Both the position numbers and the translations under genes were made by a program. Below are positions 42,101 through 49,278 of a DNA stretch of 64,000 nt, in pieces; the stretch's first letter is position 1, and the number at the start of each line of letters is the position of its first letter. This stretch comes from Chimaeribacter coloradensis (GTDB taxonomy: Bacteria > Pseudomonadota > Gammaproteobacteria > Enterobacterales > Enterobacteriaceae): contig NZ_PJZH01000017.1 in assembly GCF_002858715.1 (NCBI RefSeq), positions 1 through 64,000 of the forward strand. Reading direction: 5' to 3'. The notes beneath the pieces are model-generated. The model searched no databases and was not told the DNA's origin. It was given only the letters and a program-made list of their open reading frames with translations.

Positions 42101-42585
42101 GTGGCACCAGATACGGCTAGGCCTTTGTTGATAGTTTCGGTCAGGGTGATCAGGTCTTTGGTGCTGGTACCGGCACTACGGGTTGCTCGCTCAAGACGAC
42201 CGTAAAGCGTGGCCGTGGCGGTTAAGCTGCTCATCGTATTCTGTGAAATGTCGAACACGCGCTGAGTTACTTCTGCCAGCTGCTCATTTGCCCTTACTGA
42301 GTTCGCCAGTTTGTTGTTAACCGTTACCCACTCATTGCCATAAGCTGTTACCTGCTGAACTGAAATTGCCGCGATGACGCTGCGTGCTACTGCGCTCAGC
42401 CCAGACATTGTGCGTTGAAATGAAGCAAGAGACCTTTCAGCGCGGTTAACGCTAACGTCTAAGCGTCCAACAGTGCCTCCCAGCCCATTCAAGGCCGCGT
42501 CTATTTCACGCCTGGCATCTAGCAGCCTGCGAGTATCCATATCCACTTCATAAACGAGCCTGCCTGCGTTCATCGTGCCTGCCAT
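39175..42585 (-). CDS. Phage tail tape-measure protein, full length
   Basis: A 1136-residue tape-measure protein. The N-terminal TMP core (about 1-270: GRLVYEVDMDTRRLLDARRE, then GLAVSGATTEEASSTMTQLS and LRGEEFNSISENGSRLA) is followed by a hydrophobic segment near 425-450 (ALIGGPGGVAVIAAAGLYY), long coiled-coil stretches, a second Ala-rich hydrophobic region near 980-1030 and the usual C-terminal end (HGGPVQANSMYRVGEGGKPE). The frame is uninterrupted and the ribosome site strong (GAGGGGG). In siphophages this protein sets tail length and aids DNA entry. Here no tail tube, chaperone or tip genes accompany it, which is unusual. Confidence 0.93.
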   Translation of the reverse strand: MAGTMNAGRLVYEVDMDTRRLLDARREIDAALNGLGGTVGRLDVSVNRAERSLASFQRTMSGLSAVARSVIAAISVQQVTAYGNEWVTVNNKLANSVRANEQLAEVTQRVFDISQNTMSSLTATATLYGRLERATRSAGTSTKDLITLTETINKGLAVSGATTEEASSTMTQLSQALASGVLRGEEFNSISENGSRLAVALADSLGVTIGQLRAMAAQGKLTTEVVVNGLLKQSDEIAREFANTTVTMGQAFTIATNNITKFVGESSSVSTTIRLFNDAVITLSQNLDIVTNAIAAAAVIFGGRFVGALALATKARIDDMLAAKAQAKATAENAAATANAARVTALKAELDKEQALSNLALAQTEYNVAKGTAAEAFALDNLIAKKSIAIQMSATHAETQLAEGAATRTATAAATAATTTIRGLARGALALIGGPGGVAVIAAAGLYYFYQKAQQARQESIEFASTLDTVISKMKEMSQVQLKGNLAKTAEAVDALKEKLADQTKEQDKARNSVSEFQRQLNGLRHSGAPLEVVNDAQKRLTDSMRALDKASSDVDSTSTLLGSTLKKQGQIQEELNQKVRESNAAFKVLAHNLMEKIPNASSAAITAMVSTMEVLEQLKSKASDTPKPQEPEISSQAKELIKNAERRLALSKLEGEARAKLQAQYDAEDAGIEKGNKLVGVLEAQYAETERNTASRQENNRESKKAETQTESIAQKLENLRQQSLLTSDSTQALSREQAILTAQQSLGKNATKEQIALAGKYRGEIWDTANAIRAQAAAEKLLPETKENVSYKQDVDDLNAALSAKKTTQAQYNATSERLEQQHQVNLAKIRSQQTVSPAQQAVGEVDPVQQLANQNAEKLELIKQFTAQKVITEQQGLALMNAANVQYEQQRTDAQWELYRNQNAANSLLADAVDSLQGGATNAITGLLNGTQNLSEAFANIGSTILNSVVSGLVEMGLQYVKNMLMGQVAASAALGATATQATAAAGMWGPAAVSASIATMGTASTVGTTAYSTALMASKGLAVAGAREHGGPVQANSMYRVGEGGKPEIFKASNGSQYMIPGDNGSVISNRDLSGAGGSGTNIQQENHFHITTTGGIDDATKAWIIKNMKQVALYEIKEQSTRPKGMIQPRK

Positions 42586-42597
42586 ATCAACCCCCTC

Positions 42598-42924
42598 TTA
42601 ATGACTAACTCGCTTCACGCCTTTGGATAGGGCGCTGCAGCTCATGGTGTCGATAACGGCGTTACCGTGACGTGTAATCTGATATTCACGACCATCCAGG
42701 GAGATTAATTCACCAAGCATGATGTAGGCCTCGTGCTCAAAGTTTTCCCGGTTGCGGTTTTTAGCTGCATAAATACAGTTATCTACCAGCCCTGATGCCA
42801 GCTGCTCTCTTTTCACTTCGCCGGCTTGGTCGTTGTGGGTGATGAGGGCATTACCATGACTGCGGTTAAGATCGCGAATGTAGGTTTCTGCAATGGTTTC
42901 AGCCAGGCGTTGGAGTTGTTCCAT
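42598..42924 (-). CDS. Hypothetical protein upstream of the tape-measure gene
   Basis: A 108-residue protein I do not recognise. Helical N-terminus (QLQRLAETIAETYIRDLNRS), then a small alpha/beta part with DGREYQITRHGNAVID. Its ATG shares a base with the stop of the preceding 57-codon gene (TAATG), so the two are translationally coupled. The stop is 12 bases before the tape-measure ATG. It is probably a regulator or partner in the same operon. Confidence 0.68.
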   Translation of the reverse strand: MEQLQRLAETIAETYIRDLNRSHGNALITHNDQAGEVKREQLASGLVDNCIYAAKNRNRENFEHEAYIMLGELISLDGREYQITRHGNAVIDTMSCSALSKGVKRVSH

Positions 42925-43097
42925 TAAGCCTCCTGAGCCAGTTGTGCGAGCGCTTTATCCATCAGGCCCCGAGCAATAACATGAATGGTCGGAGCCACGC
43001 CTAAAGCGGATTTGGCGCGTTCCTGCTCCTGAATTTTTCGCAGCGCTTCGAGTTGTTTAATGCTGAGAAGTACGGGCTTAACGTGAGTCTGAATCAT
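42924..43097 (-). CDS. Small 57-residue protein heading the tape-measure operon
   Basis: Starts at 43097 with a near-perfect ribosome site (GGAGGTGA). The sequence KPVLLSIKQLEALRKIQEQE followed by APTIHVIARGLMDKALAQL could form a small ribbon-helix-helix or helical DNA-binding dimer. The stop overlaps the next ATG as TAATG. A good promoter lies just upstream (43124-43152). Function unknown; an operon autoregulator is my guess. Confidence 0.7.
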   Translation of the reverse strand: MIQTHVKPVLLSIKQLEALRKIQEQERAKSALGVAPTIHVIARGLMDKALAQLAQEA

Positions 43098-43123
43098 AGT
43101 CACCTCCTGATAAATATACAGTG

Positions 43124-43177
43124 ATTATAATTGCATTTAATGAAATGATTAATGTTTATATGCCGATTAATGAAATG
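43124..43177 (-). promoter_or_regulatory. Promoter of the tape-measure operon with repeated operator
   Basis: On the minus strand TTAATC (43152-43147), a 17-bp spacer and a perfect TATAAT (43129-43124). The 11-mer TTAATGAAATG occurs twice on the plus strand (43137-43147 and 43167-43177), 30 bp apart, one in the spacer and one upstream of -35, as expected for a dimeric regulator. Confidence 0.65.
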
Positions 43178-43211
43178 GCTATTTGATCGTTTCGATCGAA
43201 TATTTTGCATA

Positions 43212-43235
43212 TAAAAAACCTCGCCGGGGCGAGGT
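43212..43235 (-). terminator. Terminator of the exported-protein gene
   Basis: Stem ACCTCGCC/GGCGAGGT, with the T-run on the minus strand, 26 bases past the stop of the 43261-43902 gene. It isolates that gene from the tape-measure operon. Confidence 0.85.
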
Positions 43236-43260
43236 CTGATGCGAAGCAAGGGGGGGGAAG

Positions 43261-43902
43261 TTACAGGCCTGAAAGCGCCTTAGATGTGTTAGTCACGCAC
43301 TGCTTGATAAATGTTGCCTGTGTTGCCGCTGTGTTCTTTTTAACACTTTCTACAAATTCTTTGTTATTCAGTGTCGCATTAATGGATGCGATGAATTGAG
43401 TGCGCATGGTTTGCTGGGTCTGGCTGTCCAGTGAAGGGTTTTTTATTTTAACTTTGTTAATCGCATTATCCGCTGAGCTTTCTGCTGACTTATTGAAAAG
43501 TACCACGTCCGTTATCTGACCCCAGGCCACGTCACACCCTGCTTTAGCCTGCTTATTAGCGAGCGCCAACTTCTCTAAATCGCCGCCGCCGCAACCGGAT
43601 AGAGAAAAGAATTCTAAGTCATCCGCTGCTCGGTATGACCCATCAATTACCGCGCGCTCATTCCTGAATGCAAAAGGCTTATAGCCAACATAACCGCCGT
43701 AGGAGTTTTTGGCATTAACTTCACCACAAACGTACTTGGCACCTTGAGTGTTGGTGTTGCTTCTCATGTTTCTAAAGTTTGTACTGTCAGGATCTTTCAT
43801 CAGATTTTTGACTTCATTTTGTGCTGCGGTGAAGTCAGTATTTGCAGCTATTGCTGAGAATGGCAAAAAGGCAAAGGCTATTGCGGCTAGTAAGTTTTTC
43901 AT
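43261..43902 (-). CDS. Predicted periplasmic protein with signal peptide
   Basis: A 213-residue protein. Residues 1-20 are a Sec signal peptide (MKNLLAAIAFAFLPFSAIAA). The mature part starts with a short conserved-looking segment (VKNLMKDPDSTNFRNM, then YVCGEVNAKNSYGGYVGY) that I recall from several phage- and island-encoded exported proteins of unknown role, then a helical, Lys/Asn-rich tail. Four Cys in the mature part could form disulfides. A superinfection-exclusion role is conceivable but unsupported. Confidence 0.75.
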   Translation of the reverse strand: MKNLLAAIAFAFLPFSAIAANTDFTAAQNEVKNLMKDPDSTNFRNMRSNTNTQGAKYVCGEVNAKNSYGGYVGYKPFAFRNERAVIDGSYRAADDLEFFSLSGCGGGDLEKLALANKQAKAGCDVAWGQITDVVLFNKSAESSADNAINKVKIKNPSLDSQTQQTMRTQFIASINATLNNKEFVESVKKNTAATQATFIKQCVTNTSKALSGL

Positions 43903-43990
43903 ATCCCTATCCCATAAGTATTGGTAAGACTAATCCTATTGGCCCAAGCCATCCAATGGCAATGAAAACTGTCCATTCCTTCAGCATCGG

Positions 43991-44260
43991 TCACTTCGTT
44001 TTAAGCCTGAATGTCTCGCCGCCCGGTTTATCTAAGCCCATCCTGCGCGGTGTGTCTGCCGCCGCTCTGGTCACATCACCAAATGAATCGATAACCACAG
44101 CGCGCCTAACTCGCTTCACCAGGCATTCATTACGCCGGTTTCTGAGCCAATCACGCCTGGTTTCAGTATCGCATTGGTCGAACACCTCCAGCCAGCGAGA
44201 TGCTGCTCTTCTGTACAGGCCTTTCGCCTCAAGCTCTTCTGCTTTTTTGTCATTTACCAT
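43991..44260 (-). CDS. PerC family transcriptional regulator
   Basis: An 89-residue protein. KKAEELEAKGLYRRAASRWL then RDWLRNRRNECL is the PerC-like signature of small enterobacterial and phage activators. ATG 44260 with AGGA upstream is chosen: the frame remains open to 44368 but that extension is made of the iteron repeats. It may activate the tape-measure promoter. Confidence 0.75.
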   Translation of the reverse strand: MVNDKKAEELEAKGLYRRAASRWLEVFDQCDTETRRDWLRNRRNECLVKRVRRAVVIDSFGDVTRAAADTPRRMGLDKPGGETFRLKTK

Positions 44261-44300
44261 GCGAGACGTCCTGAATAAACATGTTTTACGCTGAGTTTGT

Positions 44301-44409
44301 TGGTTCAAAACAGCTATTTGTTGGTTCAGTGTTGGTTCAATAATCAAAATAATTTCTTTATAAATCATGGCTGATAGAAAATTGAACCAACTGAACTAAC
44401 TGAACCAAC
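44301..44409. repeat. Iteron cluster B next to the primase gene (candidate origin)
   Basis: TTGGTTCA at 44301-44308, 44322-44329 and 44333-44340; AT-rich core 44341-44383; then TGAACCAA 44384-44391, TGAACTAA 44393-44400 and TGAACCAA 44402-44409. It is the mirror image of cluster A, with the tightly spaced (9-bp) triplet on the opposite side. It lies 24 bases past the primase stop, as crr does in P4. Confidence 0.78.
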
Positions 44410-44432
44410 ACTAAAATCCTCACATGTGAGGC

Positions 44433-47216
44433 TTACTCTTCCTCTGCCTCACCATCTGGCCGGTACTGAATCACATAGACGTTGTATTGGCGCTTATTAA
44501 TCCTCGGTGACTTACGCTGGAAACCTCTGCCGCTGGCTGGTGGTGTCATCATTCCGCTTTCCACCAGCACGCGAGCGAACTGCTTCGGGTTGAAACCGCT
44601 GGCGATCTCCTGTTCAAACGTTGCAGGGAAGGTGTAGAAGATGATGGGGTCATCTTCATGGTTGCCGCTGGCACGAAAGCCCGCCATTTCACGGATAGGA
44701 AGCGACTGAGGGTCGTAAGGGAATGGCGCAAACCGGCTATAGCCATTGGCGTTAAGGAACGCTTCACACTGGGCGATAATCTGCTGATGTTCTTTGTTGC
44801 CAGTGCCGAACTCGCGCACCCAGGCGTTATAGCTGTGCTGAACGGCGTCCCGGCACGTTTGCTCATCCCAGCCAGTGATCACCCGACCAAGCAGGAGCGC
44901 AGCCTCTAGGATGGCAAAGCGTGCGCCTACGCGGTGAACCTGTTCACCATATTCTGCCGGTATCAAGCCGCGCCAGCGTGCCTCTGCCTCTCTGACAGCC
45001 TCTGCGGTCTGCTGCTGATTACTAGCTAACCATGTGATCCACTCTCGCCCCGCTGCGCCGTGATGATTCTGATAAGCATCCTTGAGGGCGTCGGCATGCT
45101 GTTTGCCGTTCGCGTGCTGGTGGAAGCGCACAGCCTTACTCAGTGGGATATTCAACAGCCTGACCAGCTGCCCGGCTTTGGCCTTTCGTCCAGCCATAGC
45201 GATGAAGGTTTCTAAATCCATTTCGCCGGTACTGATCGCCACGGTGCGCCAGCGTTTAAGGTCACGGTTTCCACCTTCTTTGGCTCCCTGCAGTTTCCCA
45301 ACGCCATTAAACAGGGCGTAGGCAGACTGTGAAACGCTTACCGGGTCTGCGCCTTGTCCTACCTCATCCAGAGGCATCAGCGCATCGTTATGAGCAGCTG
45401 CTTCGTTAGCCAGCCCCAGCGCGGTTCCGTACCACGTCAGGCGCAACTGGTCGGGATTACCGTAGAGGCTGCTAGCAACGTTAGCTGTTGTGGTTTTACC
45501 GGCGCTTGATTGCTCATAGAAGTGAATGCCAAAACCATCAGCACCAGCCAGGCCAATTAGCGGGGCAGCCAGCGCGGCAGCTACACCGGTCATCATTGAG
45601 TAGTTACCGGCGACCAGCGCGCCAACATTGTTGCGCCAGCTCTCTGCGCTACCCCTGCAGGTGTAACCGGCAGCGGCTGAACTACGTCCGTTAAACAGCA
45701 CTGGCTTATCAGGTGTACCGATGATCACCCCGTCTGGCATGATATACGCGCCGCATTGCCACCCTGTAGCGTGCGCCACTCTCCAGACTTCTCTCGACCC
45801 GTTCCGCTGAAGCCAGTCCGCCAGAATGGCTCTCAGACCGCTTTTGGTTGTGACGTTCACGCCACCAGCCTTGAGCGTTCGCCATCCTTCCCGCTCGCCA
45901 ATGTCTGCTAACGGGATTGCCTGCGTGGTTTCACTATCTGAACCCCATGCCTGCCAGCGCAGAATCAGAAATTGGTCTTTATCATCACGCCCAGTGCCGA
46001 TCACTTGCAGAGGAGAGCACAGCCAGCTTTCACGGTTGATGATTTCGCCGGTCTGCTTGTCAGTGTTTGGCTCTACCCAGTACACGCCATCTTTTCGGCT
46101 CTCAATGCGGGGCTTCAGTGCGTCGCGATCCGGCGCTGTAGTTTTTCCGCCTTCAATCACTTCCAGTTGAGCGCCCATGCTTTTCCCCTGCGGTTGATAC
46201 AATGAATCGTTAAATGCTCTCGTGGCGTTATCCAGCCCGTTTTGCTGGCGGTAATCATCCCAGTCGGCCTTGTAACTGGTGGGCGGTAATGAAATTGCGC
46301 CATTGACGGCTTCAGCGGCCTTTTCAGCGAATATTTTTCCGCCGTTCACTTTCGGCTTGCCGTTATCATCGAGTTCGCCTGGCTCATGCCAGTCATTATC
46401 ACCGGCAATGATGATCGAGGCTTCCGGGTACCGCTGGCGCATAGATTCTGCTACAGGCGGCAGATTGCCGGCATCGAGAGCCACAACAGCGAGCGCCGTG
46501 GGGCGTATCAGGTGAGCTGTGAGCGTTGTGGCCAGCCCTTCACCGATGATGATTTCAGACACTTCATGGGGCTGGTTAACGAGGTGCCACGCTCCGCGCT
46601 TGGCTGAGCCATAGAGCACCTTCTTTTCACCTTGTGGTGTGATGGTTTGTGCTGCGGCTACATCGCCGGATTCATCTACCAGCGAGAGAAGAATTGATCC
46701 ATCGGGCAGGCATGGCAGAGTGAAGCCATCGAGCCCTTTGGCAATTAAATATTCACTTTCGCCTGGCGTGGTTTGCTCTGTGAGACTCCGGTAGTGGCTC
46801 ACAAAGCTCGCTCGCCGCTGTTCTGCTTCTGCTGCTTCTTTCTGCTGGCGCTCCTGTTCATGCTGGTGGCGCTGTTCATCAAGCTGCTGCCTTCTCTGGC
46901 TGGCTGCTTTTTGGTCAATTTCTGTCACCCGGTAATCGATACCCAGCACATCAGCCGCCATACGGGCGGCCTCAGTGGTATCGCATTGATTAACCTTCTG
47001 GATGAGGTCTAAACCATCACCCGCGCCGCACTGGTTGCAGAAGAAGCTGCCGCGCCCTTGGTCATCGAAGCGAAAGCGATCTTTACCGCCACAGGCGGGG
47101 CATGGCGCGTGCTGGCGGGGTGAACGTGGCACATCAATTCCCAGCTGGCCCAACACCATCGGCCAGCGATTAGCTGCTGCGCTGGTAGTTTCCCGGATTA
47201 GGTCGTAATTACGCAT
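44433..47216 (-). CDS. P4-type primase/helicase (zinc finger, Toprim, DUF927)
   Basis: A 927-residue replication protein. An N-terminal P4-primase zinc ribbon (Cys39, Cys42, Cys60, Cys63: APCPACGG to FFCNQCGAGDGLDL), a Gln-rich linker, a Toprim-like domain (IIIGEGLATT near 222 and IIAGDND near 270), and a C-terminal DUF927 helicase-like ATPase with Walker A SSAGKTT near 570 and DEVGQG. I choose ATG 47216: it overlaps the preceding stop by 8 nt like other junctions in this operon. A GTG at 47249 would add 11 residues. It should prime and unwind at the iteron clusters. Confidence 0.92.
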   Translation of the reverse strand: MRNYDLIRETTSAAANRWPMVLGQLGIDVPRSPRQHAPCPACGGKDRFRFDDQGRGSFFCNQCGAGDGLDLIQKVNQCDTTEAARMAADVLGIDYRVTEIDQKAASQRRQQLDEQRHQHEQERQQKEAAEAEQRRASFVSHYRSLTEQTTPGESEYLIAKGLDGFTLPCLPDGSILLSLVDESGDVAAAQTITPQGEKKVLYGSAKRGAWHLVNQPHEVSEIIIGEGLATTLTAHLIRPTALAVVALDAGNLPPVAESMRQRYPEASIIIAGDNDWHEPGELDDNGKPKVNGGKIFAEKAAEAVNGAISLPPTSYKADWDDYRQQNGLDNATRAFNDSLYQPQGKSMGAQLEVIEGGKTTAPDRDALKPRIESRKDGVYWVEPNTDKQTGEIINRESWLCSPLQVIGTGRDDKDQFLILRWQAWGSDSETTQAIPLADIGEREGWRTLKAGGVNVTTKSGLRAILADWLQRNGSREVWRVAHATGWQCGAYIMPDGVIIGTPDKPVLFNGRSSAAAGYTCRGSAESWRNNVGALVAGNYSMMTGVAAALAAPLIGLAGADGFGIHFYEQSSAGKTTTANVASSLYGNPDQLRLTWYGTALGLANEAAAHNDALMPLDEVGQGADPVSVSQSAYALFNGVGKLQGAKEGGNRDLKRWRTVAISTGEMDLETFIAMAGRKAKAGQLVRLLNIPLSKAVRFHQHANGKQHADALKDAYQNHHGAAGREWITWLASNQQQTAEAVREAEARWRGLIPAEYGEQVHRVGARFAILEAALLLGRVITGWDEQTCRDAVQHSYNAWVREFGTGNKEHQQIIAQCEAFLNANGYSRFAPFPYDPQSLPIREMAGFRASGNHEDDPIIFYTFPATFEQEIASGFNPKQFARVLVESGMMTPPASGRGFQRKSPRINKRQYNVYVIQYRPDGEAEEE

Positions 47217-47565
47217 GGAAGCTGCCCCCATCATTTGAGAGAGAAGCACTCATGTCGTTAACCATGCTCTGCCAGATACTTTTGCCTCGATCAGTGGGCT
47301 CGTTGCCGTCCACGCAAAGGATTAGCAGAGAGGTTGCCAGCTGTTCCCAGTATGGGTATTCCTGTTTCATTGGTTCAAGCAAATAACTGTCTACCAGCAT
47401 TCTGATACCCGCTGAACCGTCAATAATGGCGACTTCCGCAAATTTCTCGTTCACTACCATGCGAAACCAATCGCCGCCATTCTGTTGCTTAATGTGATTG
47501 TAAATTGCCTTTGCATATCTGTTAGCCAGCGCATTCAGCCGAAAGTCTTTAGTGATAATGCTCAT
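47209..47565 (-). CDS. Hypothetical protein before the primase
   Basis: A 118-residue acidic alpha/beta protein, not recognised. Notable segments are NALANRYAKAIYNHIKQQNG and FAEVAIIDGSAGIRMLVDSY. Its ATG overlaps the previous stop (ATGA) and its stop overlaps the primase start by 8 nt, so expression is coupled to the primase. By position it could play the part of P4 Cnr (copy control), but no similarity is visible. Confidence 0.68.
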   Translation of the reverse strand: MSIITKDFRLNALANRYAKAIYNHIKQQNGGDWFRMVVNEKFAEVAIIDGSAGIRMLVDSYLLEPMKQEYPYWEQLATSLLILCVDGNEPTDRGKSIWQSMVNDMSASLSNDGGSFHA

Positions 47566-47786
47566 GCATTCTCGCTCCCTGAGTGTTGTGCGTGTAGATG
47601 GTGGTTAACCGTGTTATCCAGAGCTTCAATTACATCGTGGACAATGCCGAGCGCCGCAGAAATCGCCCACACACAATCTTCGTTTTCAGTTGTAACAGGC
47701 AGGGAGTCTGTTACCAGCGACAGCACTGCATGAGCCTTTCTCAGGGCAGCGGCCTGCTGATCAATCTCACTGAAGTTGATAGCCAT
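47562..47786 (-). CDS. Small hypothetical protein
   Basis: A 74-residue helical protein (AINFSEIDQQAAALRKAHAV, then VTTENEDCVWAISAALGIVH), not recognised. ATG 47786 shares a base with the upstream stop (TGATG), and its own stop overlaps the next ATG (ATGA). Such short helical proteins are common in the early operons of P4-like satellites. Confidence 0.65.
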   Translation of the reverse strand: MAINFSEIDQQAAALRKAHAVLSLVTDSLPVTTENEDCVWAISAALGIVHDVIEALDNTVNHHLHAQHSGSENA

Positions 47787-48079
47787 CAAATAGCACCCCC
47801 TTGAGCAAGTTGGTTAGATAGCCTATTGATACGCATAGCCGCCCTGTCAGTGGTTGAACACAGCTCATAAAAAAGTGTTGCGATATGAGTGGCAGCCTCT
47901 GGATCATGCTTCATTAAGGCTGTGTGGACGTTACCTGTGTACATTTCAGCTAACAGCTTCGCGTACTTATCTGCGTTATGAATGTCGATCGACACAGAGT
48001 TAAGGGGCGATTGCTGCTGAGTAAGAACGGCAACCGGCTGAGGGTGCTGGATGGCTACTACGGCGTTGACGTGTTTCAT
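47786..48079 (-). CDS. Small hypothetical protein
   Basis: A 97-residue protein of unknown role. Disordered Gln/Pro-rich N-terminus (VAIQHPQPVAVLTQQQSPL), then a helical part (DKYAKLLAEMYTGNVHTALM). It overlaps both neighbours (ATGA upstream, TGATG downstream). Confidence 0.65.
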   Translation of the reverse strand: MKHVNAVVAIQHPQPVAVLTQQQSPLNSVSIDIHNADKYAKLLAEMYTGNVHTALMKHDPEAATHIATLFYELCSTTDRAAMRINRLSNQLAQGGAI

Positions 48080-48363
48080 GCTTTTGCCCCCTGCGCCTGA
48101 CGCTCTTTAGTGGCATCACATTCTTCGAAGCGGGTGAGATTGTGGATGCCCTCTACGAGCAGGTACATTTCATGGCGCTGCTTCTCGTCCGAAATCTGTG
48201 GGATTACCTCGGTCAGCAGGTGGAGCAACCCAACCTGAGCGCGCAGCAGGCGATCACGAGAAATATTTTCGGGCGTGTTTGACGTTGGGGCCTTCTCATT
48301 ACCGATGATGGCCTGCGTGCGCTTGAAATCTTCAGCGTGCGATTTGATATTGTCGTTATGCAT
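48076..48363 (-). CDS. Small hypothetical protein
   Basis: A 95-residue helical protein not recognised (SRDRLLRAQVGLLHLLTEVI, then QRHEMYLLVEGIHNLTRFEE). Its start overlaps the Icd-like gene by 8 nt and its stop the next gene by 4 nt. Confidence 0.65.
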   Translation of the reverse strand: MHNDNIKSHAEDFKRTQAIIGNEKAPTSNTPENISRDRLLRAQVGLLHLLTEVIPQISDEKQRHEMYLLVEGIHNLTRFEECDATKERQAQGAKA

Positions 48364-49102
48364 GGGACACCTCCTGAACTGGCAGGCATGCGGCTAATGA
48401 CAAAATGAAATGGGGTGCTAGAACACGGCGAGCTTCTTTCTCGTTTACGGCCTGAACGGATACGCGGCAAGGTTTGGCCATCATGTCAGCACGTGACAGG
48501 GCCAGAAAACGAAACTCAAATTTGGGCGTGGTTTGGATGAGGGTAGTAGCCATGGTGGCAGCCTCCTTGTACTGGGATTTGATCCCACCACCGGAAACGC
48601 CAATTTCGCTGGTGGTGAGCTGAACAGGGTTGGCGTAACCGGCGTACAAGGTAACCGGCGCGGATTTCTCCGCCCCCATCCAGCCCACCATTACTTCGTG
48701 AGCGACACGGATTATAACCATATCGCTGAAAAAAGGGTGAACAGATGCGAGGACACAAAAAAAGACGCTAGGCGCGTCGTGTGTCGCCTTGTACTTTGCC
48801 AGGACGCCAATCCTGTCACCGGATTTTGCCGATGAGACCTGAGCATAGTCCGAAAATTGAGAGCGGGGCAAGAGGTTTTTTAACTGTTTGTAATAGGCGC
48901 TGCCGACAGTGTAAGACACTGCCTTACGCATCATGGATTTACGCATCGTCAGGCACAAAGCCAAATTATTGGCTGAGCAGGCGTCAGATTTTGTGGCGCT
49001 GTTGATGTCGTCATTTGTCATCAACTGGCTAAGTTTGGCTAAGTTCTTCGGGCGTAAAGACGGGCCAGCCAGCGGATAGGCATTGCCCTGGGCGGCCATC
49101 AT
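48356..49102 (-). CDS. Ash/Icd-like host cell division inhibitor
   Basis: A 248-residue protein. The C-terminal 60 residues (FEFRFLALSRADMMAKPCRV, then EKEARRVLAPHFILSLAA) match the Icd-like family, small satellite/phage proteins reported or annotated to block host division. A preceding segment (EVMVGWMGAEKSAPVTLYAG, then TSEIGVSGGG) looks like the Ash family of P4-type satellites. An internal ATG before the Icd part (MATTLIQTTPKFEFRF) could give a short 65-residue product. It overlaps DUF4222 (ATGA) and the next gene (8 nt). Confidence 0.82.
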   Translation of the reverse strand: MMAAQGNAYPLAGPSLRPKNLAKLSQLMTNDDINSATKSDACSANNLALCLTMRKSMMRKAVSYTVGSAYYKQLKNLLPRSQFSDYAQVSSAKSGDRIGVLAKYKATHDAPSVFFCVLASVHPFFSDMVIIRVAHEVMVGWMGAEKSAPVTLYAGYANPVQLTTSEIGVSGGGIKSQYKEAATMATTLIQTTPKFEFRFLALSRADMMAKPCRVSVQAVNEKEARRVLAPHFILSLAACLPVQEVSHA

Positions 49103-49278
49103 GGCTTTACCTCCGTGAACTTACGTATAAAGCGCTCTACAGGCTGTTTACAGGGCGATGAATAGCCATCGCGATAGAACGTCACGTGATTAGATAGCAC
49201 GCTGTGTACCGTAACCAATGCGCCACTGGCGTCTTGATGGCACTGATTTGGTTCTGGCTGCCTGGTGGGCTTATACAT
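49099..49278 (-). CDS. DUF4222-like small protein
   Basis: A 59-residue protein, MYKPTRQPEPNQCHQD at the start and VTFYRDGY, then PVERFIRKFTEV, at the end, matching the pattern of DUF4222 phage proteins from memory. It overlaps the Rha-like gene by 8 nt and the Ash/Icd-like ATG by 4 nt, which supports it as real. Function unknown. Confidence 0.78.
   Translation of the reverse strand: MYKPTRQPEPNQCHQDASGALVTVHSVLSNHVTFYRDGYSSPCKQPVERFIRKFTEVKP

Noticed and set aside
43842-44294. Plus-strand ORF (150 codons) across the PerC-like gene
   Set aside because: Antisense to the PerC signature; Ser-rich translation without domain.
44261-44368. N-terminal extension of the PerC-like gene
   Set aside because: The extra 36 codons are the translated iteron repeats; the internal ATG at 44260 has AGGA upstream and matches the family start.
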